A stretch of 64,000 nt of DNA, from positions 1,550,001-1,614,000 of the forward strand of contig JAETXT010000002.1 in the NCBI GenBank assembly GCA_019188255.1, read 5' to 3'. This stretch comes from Verticillium longisporum (taxonomy: Eukaryota; Ascomycota; Sordariomycetes; Glomerellales; Plectosphaerellaceae). Below the pieces are notes generated by a model. The model had not been told where the DNA came from. It saw only the letters and a program-made list of their open reading frames with translations, and made no database searches. Shown in pieces: positions 11,046 through 20,515 of this stretch. Every line of letters starts with the position of its first letter. The stretch's first letter is position 1. A program made the position numbers and the translations under genes.

Positions 11046-12675
11046 CTAGCGCCTGCTCTGCCCGCACACCCCGCACACGCCAAAGTCCCCAGGATTCAGA
11101 TACCGGCTATTCTTACAAGACGAACTCTGGCATCTCCACGCATTCGACACGCTGTCTGGATCAAGTACATTGGAACACACACTGCAGGTGATCGACAGCT
11201 CCGGATTCGCAAACGAGCACACGCCGCATGCCGTCACACTTGCCGTCGTTTTCCTTTGTATGCCATTGTCGATCGTCGAGCCTGGAAAGCCCTCCTCCGT
11301 GTCCGCTTCCGCCTTGATCGTCGGACTGGTTGCTTCTTCCACTGTAGATAAAGGGGCGTCATCCTCGACTTCCTCTCGTTTGATCCTCGTGGTCGGTGCC
11401 TTGGTCGGTGGTTGTCGTTTCACCTTTGGCTCATCTGAGGGCTGTGAACGTTGAGACGAGTCATCGCGACTCTGTTGCCGAGGCGGTGGCTCCAGCCCCG
11501 CCACCTGCCCTCGAAAATCAAGAGACGTCTGCGTCCATTGTTTGACCGACCGCAGCTCTTGTAGTTCCTGCTGCGCATCTTGATCGTCCGGGTTCTCATC
11601 CTCGCACACCTTGATCATGCCGCGTCCATCCTTGTCGAGGAGTCTCTGCCCGTTGAGATCGATGGCGTCCTCGCGTTTGATGTCCGCCACGCCATCTTCG
11701 TAGTCGCTCTCATCCTCGCTGACATTCTCGCTCTTCGCAAGACACTCGTCGTCGTCGTCTTCCTCCTCCTGCTGCTCCACCTTTTGCTGTCCAAACCGGG
11801 CCAGCGCCGCCGCCGCACGCAGCTCCCTGCCCCTCGCACTCCCAGCAACCCTCGGCTTGGCGGCCGTCTTCCTGCCCTTCTCGAGCCTGCTCTTGACGGC
11901 CTCGTCGGCGCCGAGCGCGGCGCCGTTGGCGCCAAACTTTTTAGGATGCGCCTCTCCTTCTGCTCCCGGTACGACAGCCGCGGCTGCTTGGCCTTGCGCT
12001 TGCGGCGGCCGCGCGACCGGAACGTGCCGCCGCAGAGGTGCTCCGGCAGGCCCTCGCCCAGCGGCGCCGTGTCGCCGGCCCAGGCGCCCGACGCGAGCAG
12101 CGTGCCGCGGCCCCAGAGGCCGTCGCCCGTGTAGCCGCGCGACCAGAGGGCGCGCATGCTGTCGGCGTAGGCGTTGCGGACGGCCCAGAAGGCGCGCGAG
12201 TGGTTCATCTGTTTGCAGTGTGCGAGTCTTTTTGTTGCGAGGCGGCTTGTCAGTGGCTGCGCTGAAAGGGATGGAAGTAAAAGAGGCAACATATGACGAG
12301 GAGACGCAGACTCACTCGTGCATCATGACCATCTGGACGTACTCAAACGGCAGCCAGCGGCCGGCGCGGGTCTTGAGAACGAGCTGGATGACCTCGCCGG
12401 CGTTGAAGTTGCGGCCCACAAATTCGCGGTTCGGCTCGTACTCCTCGAGAGACATGACGGAGAGGGAGTTGTCCTTCATGATGGGGACTGTCGATGCCGT
12501 CAGAAAGGGAGGTGCTTCACAGATGGACGAGCTCGGACGTACGACATTGTGCGGCGATGCGTTCGAGAAAGTCTCGAGCAATCTTCTCGTTGGGGCCCGG
12601 GAGGGGCTTGATGAAGATGATGCGCTCATTGGGATGTGACTTTTTGGCATTGATCCGCTGGATGCCGATGGGCAT
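11046..12675 (-). CDS. wss1: Wss1-type DNA-dependent metalloprotease (WLM domain)
   Basis: Proteolyses DNA-protein crosslinks and SUMO-conjugated proteins at damaged DNA. Exons 12675-12543, 12487-12316 and 12227-11046 give about 495 aa. The WLM domain fills residues 1-150, with the zinc-protease motif HELAHCKQMNH beginning at His101 and split by intron 2. Two RanBP2-type zinc fingers close the C-terminus (ACGVCSFANPELSITCSVC and RCQSSSCKNSRYLNPGDFG followed by CGVCG). Between them is an acidic, Lys/Arg-rich disordered region with SUMO-interaction-like acidic patches. Exon 3 has a frameshift at 11938-11942: five A on the coding strand where RRILKKFGANGA needs six. The start at 12675 (MPIGIQRINAKK) has possible coding sequence upstream (LLDFTYIQHPSP), so a further 5' exon cannot be excluded. 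Confidence 0.93.
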
Positions 12676-13191
12676 GTTGGCGATAGAGGGGGACGGATGC
12701 TGGATGTAAGTGAAGTCGAGGAGTTGGAGGGTGGAAGGAGTGTGTCGGGGTCAGTGCCTACCAAGGCAGCAGCAGCTCAGTGCCTACAAAGGCAACTGCA
12801 GCCGTACTGCTGCTGCCATTTGCCACAGTGCTGATGATTCACTGGGTAGTGGGGGACTGTCGCTGACGTGCACCCTCCACAGGTCGACCACAGGTTGACC
12901 TCGACACCCAGCGAGGGATGTGCTCGCTGAGACTGGGCACTTTACAGATGGAGGCCGACGATACGAATGAACCCCAAACCATATATTGGTCTTGAATACA
13001 CCATCCCTCGTCGGCGGGATTTCTTGTCATGTCCTGGCAGAGCGACGAACACGTGGAACACGACGCATCGCCGACGGCGTGCAGAGCTCATGCAGCCACG
13101 TCCCGTGCAAATGCTCCTATCAACCCTACGAGTCTATGCTCCTTCAGAGTGTCATGCCTATCGAAAGAACACCCAAGACCCGATGCACATG
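12676..13191. other. Intergenic region upstream of WSS1
   Basis: About 516 bp between the WSS1 start and the 3' end of the kelch gene. Contains an imperfect duplication of a segment reading CAGTGCCTACAAAGGCA-like sequence near 12751-12795. Possibly includes an unrecognised 5' exon of WSS1. Confidence 0.5.
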
Positions 13192-15458
13192 CTACCTCCT
13201 CCTGGCGCCGCCCGCAGCGGCATCGCCCCTCTCGGCCAGCGACACGACCTCGGTGATGCCCGCCGCCTCCTGCTCCTCCTCCAGCGCGTTGATCTCCTCA
13301 CGGCAATCCCACCACTTTTCCTCGCTGAGCTCGAACGCCTTGGCCTTGAGCTCCTTGATGGGGTACGACTCGGGCTGAATGTTCTTCCACCGCAGCTGTG
13401 TCATGAGGACCTCCTGCCACTCGTTGGACGTCCGCACGAAGAACTCGCGTCTCGTTTCGAAGGGCTTCTCAGGTCAGCACGATTCGAATGATCACGGTGT
13501 GAGTGGACGGGGATGGGAAAACACGTACCCTGGGATGAGGAAGGCCGTCGTCGACCGAAGCCGTGGCCTCCGTGTCGTCGTCGTCTGGCACCGAAGTGGC
13601 CGCCGTCGTCTCGGAGCCACCGACCGAGACCTCGTCTTCCTGCTTCTTCTTGCGCTTGCTGGGCGTGTGCATGTTCTTGGCCGGCTCGTCACCAGCCATG
13701 TCCTCGTCGTCGTCGTCGTCTTCCTCCTCGTCGTCCTCGTCGTCTTCGTCATCGTCGTCATCTTCATCCTCCGAGTCCTATCACACGTCAGCGAATCCGT
13801 ACCGCAGCCAGACAGCGTCCCCGCGGCGCCACGTACAAACCAGTCCTCGGCGGGCCTGTTGAAGATCTCCTTGCAACCGTCCATCTTGCCGAGGTCGACG
13901 GCGTACAAGTCGTCAAACGTGAACTCACGGTCCTTTTGCTCAAAGGTGCCGCCGTAAATGTACAGCACGTCATCCTGCACGGCCATTTGCGCGTTGAACC
14001 GCGGGTGCGGCAGCTCCATGCTGACCGGCATCTCTCGCAACGGCGTCTCGTCGGCCTCGGGCTCGTCGGCCTTGCGGTCGAGGTCCATGTCGTCGGCGTC
14101 CTCGAGCGAGGCGCCCGTCTCGAGCGCCGCCAGCTGCTTCAGCAGCTCGTCCTCCCTGTCCTGGGCGCGGGCGCGGCGGCCGGCGCCGCGCTGGTCGGCG
14201 CCCGCGGCCTTTTTGCCCTGCTGCTGGCGCGGCTTGCGCAGCGCCATGGGGAAGAAGCGGTTGCGCTCGACGTTCCACGCGAACAGCTCGCGGAAGAACT
14301 CGCTGTCCATGCCGTCCTCGCTCTCCTCGACGTCGTGCACGCCGCCAAAGAGGATGCCGCGGCCCTTGTGGTAGGTCATGGTGGCGCCGGCGCGCTTGGG
14401 CGCGGGGGCGTTGGCCGGCTTCTTGCGCCGCTCCCAGCGGATGACGGGCGGGGCCGTCGGCGGGCTGCCGTCGGGAGCGGGCGCCATGCGCAGGAAGAAG
14501 CAGTCGTCGTGGATCAGCGGGCGGAGAATGTTCTTCTGGCCCTGCGAGGCGCCCTTGGCCTGCTTGTTGGCGGCGACGGTGGCCTTGGCGCGCGAGGAGC
14601 CGCCGTAGAGCACGGCGCCCTTTTCGTGCGGCAGCAGCGTGAAGGAGGAGCGGGCGTCGGGCTTGAGCTGCGCCGGCGGCAGCGTCGGCGTGTGCCACGA
14701 GAAGTTCTGCGTGTCAAAGATCCACAGGTCGGCGAGGTACTTGGTCTGGTTCGACGTGTCCTGGAAGCCGCCGAAGAGGATGATGTAGTGCTTCCAGTAA
14801 GTCATGCGGTGGCCGCTCCGGGCCGGCGGCGTCTTGCCCTTGCACTCAATCTTGGTCCACTCCCTCGTGCCGGGCTCGAGGCGCCAAAAGTCCGAGTAGT
14901 GATGGAAGGTGCCCTGCTTGGGCGACGAGAACTCGCCGCCAAAGAGGTAGATGTGGTTGGGGTTGCCGGCGCGCGTCCAGGCGTGACCAGACCTCGGCAG
15001 CGGCGCGTTGGGCGAGGTGACGAGGCGCCACTCGTCGCGGTCGACATAGTAAATGTGCAGGTCGTTGAAGAACTGCGCCAGGGCACCGTTGAAGTACTCG
15101 CCACCAAAGAGCAGCAGGTTGTTGCGGTCACAGGGCGACGCGATGAAGCACGAGGCGGCGCGGGCCTTGGGGGCCCATCGCAGACCGTCTCGGTGACCTT
15201 GAGGAAGAGCTCCTGCTGCTTCCTGTATTCCTCGAGGACCTCGCCGAGGTCGACGTCCTCGGCGTCGCTGCCCTCGACCTTGGAGGCCTTGACCTTGGCC
15301 TTCTTCTCGGCCTTGTTGGCCTGCTTCGCCTTTTTCGCGGCCTACTCCAGCGGGAGGGGGGGGTGCCTGTCAGCGAGGCGGGCGCGCTTTGCGGCAGCGA
15401 AACGACTCACCAGCTTGGCCTTTTTGTCATCACCCTTTCCTTTTTTGTCCTTGGCCAT
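13192..15458 (-). CDS. kel3: Kelch-repeat protein with DUF4110 (Kel3/KLHDC4-like)
   Basis: Exons 15458-15411, 15341-13837, 13777-13529 and 13467-13192 give about 692 aa. The order is a short Lys-rich N-terminus (MAKDKKGKGDDKKAK), about six kelch blades (for example NNLLLFGGEYFNGA, NHIYLFGGEFSSP, HYIILFGGFQDTSNQTKY and VLYIYGGTFEQKDREFTFD), a Lys/Arg-rich insert, a long Asp/Glu tract in exon 3, and a C-terminal DUF4110 domain (VRTSNEWQEVLMTQLRWKN to EEKWWDCREEINALEEE). This is the architecture of yeast Kel3 and animal KLHDC4, whose molecular role is not well defined. Exon 2 has a frameshift at 15169-15173: five C on the coding strand where TETVCDGPPKARAASCF needs six. The gene is divergent from DGAT2. 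Confidence 0.92.
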
Positions 15459-16532
15459 CTTGAATCACAGCAGCTGATTCTGGATGATGTATGGTCTCAA
15501 GGGGTGTTCATGTGAATTTTGGGGACGTGAGAGTGTGCCGTCGAGGTGGGGTCCGTTGTCAAAAAGACAAAAAGACTTCCAATCGACTGTGAAGCTCGAC
15601 ATGGAGGGGCATACAGTGTGAGAGTGCCCCGCACTTGCAGAACGTCAGGGGTTGTGCGGTGCTTTACAGTGCGAATACGTGGATGCCATATTCATGGCCT
15701 CGTGGATCATGATGACCCTGGAATTGAGTCCTGCCCAGGGGGTGGTGAAGCAGTATTGAGGTCCATGTATGATTTCTGAGGTACGTATGAAAAGTATTGC
15801 TGCGGGGGTCTAACTGAACAAATTGACAGAAGCACACATACCCCTTGCCATCAACTGTGTCATAGTAGCCAGAATCGACTGGGGCTGTCATTTGTAAATG
15901 ATCGACTGAGGCTGTCTTTTGTAAATAATCGACGAGAATACTTAGTTCCAAGAGGTCAAAAACACGGGAAGCTCTATCAAAACCCCCAGCATGAATCCCA
16001 TTAGCATCCATTAGCATGTGATGTTGGTGGTTCATTCAAGGTGCAGCTCCTGATGCACGTAAAGCCGATATGCATCAAAACAGCGAGCCAGTGTCCCTCG
16101 GCCCGCTGCTGGTGCTGGCCGATGCTGGTCATGGTGCCTAGTACTGCTGCCCACGTCATCGTCGCTCGTCAGAGCTGCGGCTGGACGCTTGTGTCGCCTC
16201 CGTCACAGGTCCGCGAGCGCGCGATTCCACGACGAAGCTCTCTCCCCCCCCCAAATCTCAGCCGAGACAACCGACCACCGCGGCTCGCTTTCCTACGTCT
16301 TTTTTACCCTTTCAGCTCTTTCTCCATCACGGCTTCACCCATCTTCTTCTAGTCGTCATTGTCTTCGTCTCCTATGATAGCACTGGACTCGGTCGGTGCA
16401 TGCCAGTCTGAGGCTGCCTTGTCGCATCCCTCCCTCCCACCTGCTTTGCGCCTCGACCCTTCGACCTCCGCTCGTCCCCGTCGCATACCTGTCCGCCTCC
16501 TACAGCCACGAACCAGCCGTTGAACCCAAGAC
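15459..16532. promoter_or_regulatory. Shared upstream region of the kelch gene and DGAT2
   Basis: 1.07 kb between divergent start codons. The right end (about 16230-16520) is strongly pyrimidine-rich on the plus strand, as fungal leaders often are. No coding sequence seen. Confidence 0.5.
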
Positions 16533-18253
16533 ATGGCGCCACACAGCAATGAGACGGCCAATTTCGGGGACGAAGCCAAGGTCGCCACCGCACCACCAGG
16601 TGAGCTGCCCTCCCTCCTGTCATCAAGCTGCACTGGACGGCTACGGTCACCATGTCTCGAACGAAGTCTGCCCGACGTTCGGCTCCGACGAAAGACACAA
16701 AGACGAAGCCCAGCACCAAATATTCGCAGCAGGAAGACATCTCCGTGGCTAACCAACATGTAGAAGCGCTCGAGTCGCAGGCCGAATCGAAGCCCGAAAG
16801 AAAGTCCGAGAAGAAGTCGGGAACGCAGCTCGAGAGCGTCGTGCGCCCCGTCGCTGAAAGACAAGAATCGAGCCATGAGTACTCGGGAACAGTATGAGCA
16901 GGATACCCCGCGAAACCACATCGAAGCCGCTGACCATTGCAGGGTTTGGACGAGACGCCAAAGAGCCCGACGCGAGGCCACTACAGAACACCCTCCCTCA
17001 ACGCGGCAAAGCGCAGGGGGTCCAGGCAGGAGGATGGAGGCGCGACCAACTATGCCCGCGCCTCTGGGTCAGTTCGCAGCGACAACAGCGACGAGACGGT
17101 CCACACGCTGGTCAACGGCGCGGATCGCCACCAGGACAGCAAGGAGGACGACGAAGACACGGGCTATCCGCCTCTGATACTGGCGGCACAGGGCCAAGGC
17201 CGGTACGAGAGGCACGCCTGGAAGGCTGGCGGCATCCGGTTCGTGCCGCTGCGCGTGCCTGTCGTGCGGCGACTGCAGATGGCCGCCGTGCTGATGCACA
17301 CCGTGTCGATCCTGGCTCTCGTCTCCTTCTTCTTCTTCCTCGCCGCGATCCCCCTCAACTGGCCTCTGCTCGTGCCGTACCTCATCCACCTCTCGCTGTC
17401 GACGGCGCCGTCTGACGGCCGGCTGCGCTTCCGGTCCGAGTTTCTGCGATCCCTGCCCGTATGGAGGCTATTCGCGGGCTACTACCCGGCCGAGCTGCAC
17501 AAGACGTACGAGCTGCCGCCGACGAGAAAGTACATTTTCGGGTACCACCCGCACGGCATCATCTCGCACGGCGCGTGGGCAGCCTTTGCGACCAACGCTC
17601 TCGGCTTCCGGGACAAGTTCCCGGGCATCACCAACACGCTGCTGACGCTCGACTCGAACTTCCGCATCCCCTTTTATCGCGACTGGATCCTGGCCATGGG
17701 CATCCGCTCCGTGTCGAAGGAGTCCATCTGGAACACGCTGACGCGCGGCGGGCCCAACAACGAGGGCATGGGCCGCGGCGTCACCATTGTCATTGGCGGC
17801 GCGCGCGAGTCGCTCGAGGCCCAGCCGGGCAACCTCCGCCTCATCATCAAGGGCCGCAAGGGGTTCATCAAGATGGCGCTGCGGACGGGCGCCGACCTCG
17901 TCCCCGTGCTGGCCTTTGGCGAGAACGACCTCTACGACCAGCTCAGCCCGCGGACCCACCCGATGGTGCACAGGATCCAAATGTTCCTCCTCAACGTGTT
18001 CAAGTTTACGCTGCCGGCGCTGCACGGACGCGGCATCCTCAACTACGACGTCGGCGTGATGCCGTACCGCCGGCCGCTCAATATTGTCGTCGGCAAGCCG
18101 ATCCGGGTCGCGGCCGCGATGACGCCGCAGCCGGACCAGGCGGACATCGACCGCTTGCATGAACTGTACGTGGCCGAGCTGCAGAAGCTGTGGGAGACGT
18201 ACAAGGACCAGTTTGCGAAAGACCGCACGTCGGAGATGACATTCATAGGCTAG
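16533..18253 (+). CDS. dga1: Diacylglycerol O-acyltransferase, DGAT2/Dga1 family
   Basis: Makes triacylglycerol from diacylglycerol and acyl-CoA at the ER and lipid droplets. Exons 16533-16599, 16764-16891 and 16943-18253 give 501 aa. Intron 1 (164 nt) ends at a classic GGCTAAC...CATGTAG and intron 2 is 51 nt; the phases join exactly. Residues 1-125 are a hydrophilic, Ser/Lys-rich tail, longer than in yeast. A hydrophobic hairpin follows (RRLQMAAVLMHTVSILALV to PLLVPYLIHLSL), then the catalytic YHPHG near residue 266, the RGGPNNEGMGRGVTIVIGGA block, and GADLVPVLAFGENDLYDQ. All are hallmark DGAT2 blocks. The frame is intact. A 3-nt upstream context of GAC before ATG is compatible with initiation at 16533. 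Confidence 0.95.
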
Positions 18254-18807
18254 CCTTCCGATGTCTGAATGGAGCTTCTCTTGCGTCAATTTTCCTTTGT
18301 CTGGGGACATGGATCAGGCTGTACAAGGTGCAACAGGCTTGGCCAAGACCAAAAGCACAAGCGCGCCAGGGATGGAGATGGTGCATGGGAGGCAAGCTGC
18401 GTAGGAGCAAGCTTCAGGGGTTCAAGGCAGGTTGGTTGGGTCGGATCACGATTGTTTTGCCATGAAGTATCTGTAAAATAGGGATAACAAGTTCACATGA
18501 ATCCTGAGCAGCAGCATTGTTTCGCACTCCCACTCTCGTGACGGCTGGTGATAGTCAGTACGTGGTGTTGTGCCTATTCAAGGGGGTGATAGAGGTCAAG
18601 GGAGGAAGGCGCCTCGAGGTCAGCTGACTTGGCGACCGAAGGGCGTGCATCGTGACGCGTAGACTCGGGTCAAACCTTGTCTCCGGAACACGTCTCTTCC
18701 GCCACGACCCAGCACCTCCTGCCTCTACGAATCGCCTCGTCTCGTGGTGCCATTGATTCCTCAATAGTCACACTCCAGAATCCGAAGCTAGCATCGTCTT
18801 GCCGGAC
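18254..18807. other. Intergenic region between DGAT2 and APN1
   Basis: About 550 bp between two tandem plus-strand genes; contains the 3' end of DGAT2 and the APN1 promoter. No coding sequence seen. Confidence 0.5.
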
Positions 18808-20295
18808 ATGGCGCGAGCCTCTGCACGCATCAAGGCACAACCCGCCGTCGAGCCCAAACAGGAACCAGAGCCCCCATCACCCCGGATCGCAAAAACGGCT
18901 GCGAACGCAAAGACGGCTGCGAACGCAAAGACGGCTGCGAACGCAAAGGACAAGGCGGCCAAGGCAAAGGCGTCGCCCAAGAAACCGGCGCCCAAGCGCA
19001 AGGCCCAAAAGGACGAAGACGCCAGCTGCGACAGCTGCGCCGAGAAGGACGAGTCCTCGGACGACGATGAGAAGCCGGCCAAGAGAAGGAAAACCACGGC
19101 AGCACCTAAATCGGCAGCCGCCGCCAAACCGGCAGCAGCAAAAGGAGGAAAAGCCGCCAAAGCCAAACCGGCAGCAGACGACATGCCGCTCGCCGCCCGC
19201 ACGGCCGTCACGTCGCTGAAGCGCGCCATGTACATTGGCGCGCACGTCTCGGGCGCCGGCGGCGTGCAGAACGCCATCGGCAACGCCTCGTCCATCGGCG
19301 CCAACGCGTTCGCCCTGTTCCTCAAGTCGCAGCGCAAGTGGGCGTCGCCGCCGCTCGCCGCCGACGCGCGCGCGCAGTTCGTGTCGCGCGCCGCCGAGCA
19401 CGGCTACGACGCGGCGGCCCACGTGCTGCCGCACGGGTCGTACCTCGTCAACCTCGCGCAGGCCGACGACGCCAAGGCCGAGCAGGCGTACGGCTGCTTC
19501 GTCGACGACCTCGCGCGGTGCGACGCCCTCGGCGTGCGCCTCTACAACTTCCACCCGGGCAACACGGGCGGCGCGCCGCGCGCCGCCGCCTGCGCGCGCA
19601 TCGCGGCGCAGCTGAACCGCGCCCACGCCGCCACGGCCGCCGTCGTCACGGTGCTCGAGAACATGGCCGGCGCCGGCAACGTCGTCGGCACGCGCTTCGA
19701 GGACCTGCGCGACGTCATCGCCCTCGTCGACGACAAGGACCGCGTCGGCGTCTGCATCGACACGTGCCACGCCTTTGCCGCCGGCTACGACATGCGCACG
19801 CCCGACGCCTTTGCCGCCACCATGGCCGCCTTTGACGACATTGTCGGCCTCAAGTACCTCAAGGCGCTGCACCTCAACGACAGCAAGGCGCCGTTTGACT
19901 CGCACCGCGACCTCCACGCCAATATCGGCACCGGCTTCCTCGGCCTGCGCGCCTTCCACTCCATCGTCAACCATGCCCCCTTTGCCGGCCTGCCCATGGT
20001 GCTCGAGACGCCCATCGACCGCAAGGGACCGGACGGCAAGTCGGTCGAGGACAGGCAGGTCTGGGCCGACGAGATCAAGCTGCTCGAGAGCCTCATCGGC
20101 ATGGACGCCGAGAGCGACGCCTTTGCCGCCCTCGAGCGCGAGTTGAAGGACAGGGGTGCCGGGGAGAGGCAGAAGATCCAAGACCAAGTCGACGAGAAGA
20201 CAGCCAAGGAGACGAAAAAGGCGGCGCCCAAAAAGGCGGCTGCGAAACCCAGGGGGCGGAAGAAGAAGGAGGAGACGGACGACGAGAGCGACTGA
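18808..20295 (+). CDS. apn1: AP endonuclease 1 (endonuclease IV family)
   Basis: Cleaves DNA at abasic sites in base excision repair. A single exon of 495 aa. Residues 1-130 are a basic, Lys/Ala-rich tail with nuclear-localisation-like KPAKRRK. The endonuclease IV TIM barrel follows from AMYIGAHVSGAGGVQNAI to about residue 435. Visible metal-site blocks include GAHVSGAGG, LYNFHPGNTGG, VTVLENMAG, VGVCIDTCHAFAAGYD, ALHLNDSK and PMVLETPID, all characteristic of Apn1/Nfo. The C-terminus is again Lys-rich. The N-tail contains three tandem 18-bp units (18895-18948) encoding repeated KTAANA. The gene is convergent with BUB1, 220 bp between stop codons. The first ATG of the frame is at 18808. A long ORF on the opposite strand is only a shadow. 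Confidence 0.96.
   Translation: MARASARIKAQPAVEPKQEPEPPSPRIAKTAANAKTAANAKTAANAKDKAAKAKASPKKPAPKRKAQKDEDASCDSCAEKDESSDDDEKPAKRRKTTAAPKSAAAAKPAAAKGGKAAKAKPAADDMPLAARTAVTSLKRAMYIGAHVSGAGGVQNAIGNASSIGANAFALFLKSQRKWASPPLAADARAQFVSRAAEHGYDAAAHVLPHGSYLVNLAQADDAKAEQAYGCFVDDLARCDALGVRLYNFHPGNTGGAPRAAACARIAAQLNRAHAATAAVVTVLENMAGAGNVVGTRFEDLRDVIALVDDKDRVGVCIDTCHAFAAGYDMRTPDAFAATMAAFDDIVGLKYLKALHLNDSKAPFDSHRDLHANIGTGFLGLRAFHSIVNHAPFAGLPMVLETPIDRKGPDGKSVEDRQVWADEIKLLESLIGMDAESDAFAALERELKDRGAGERQKIQDQVDEKTAKETKKAAPKKAAAKPRGRKKKEETDDESD
18895..18948 (+). repeat. Three tandem 18-bp units inside APN1
   Basis: Unit ACGGCTGCGAACGCAAAG occurs three times without mismatch and encodes a repeated hexapeptide in the disordered N-terminal tail. 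Copy number is likely variable between strains. Confidence 0.95.
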
Positions 20296-20309
20296 GCGCA
20301 CTCGGCTCT

Positions 20310-20356
20310 GAATTCCAGAATTCCAGAATTCCATGTGTACCATGTGTACCATGTAC
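20310..20356. repeat. Short tandem repeats between APN1 and BUB1
   Basis: GAATTCCA is repeated three times (20310-20333), followed immediately by two copies of TGTGTACCA (20334-20351). They fall in the 220-bp spacer between two convergent stop codons, so probably in one or both 3' UTRs. Confidence 0.9.
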
Positions 20357-20515
20357 GATATCACGTCTGTATTGTATCCAAAGCGGTGGAGAGGGAAAAG
20401 TCAAGACCTTAGAAACAGATTCAAACAAAAGAACGATTCTGGTATTATGAGGAAAGGAGAAATCCAACGCCATCATGCCTCATTCTAAAAAGGAGAAAAC
20501 GAACAGCCGAGAGGC

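Noticed and set aside
13513..15477. 654-codon plus-strand ORF
   Set aside because: It lies opposite the kelch gene and encodes Arg/Val/Ala-rich sequence without domains; a shadow of GC-biased codons.
16652..16763. Plus-strand ORF start at 16652 as the DGAT2 start
   Set aside because: The stretch ends at a strong GGCTAAC...CATGTAG acceptor, and the upstream ATG exon at 16533 joins in phase; the stretch is intron.
18877..20364. 495-codon minus-strand ORF
   Set aside because: Antisense to the well supported APN1; valine/arginine-rich shadow sequence.
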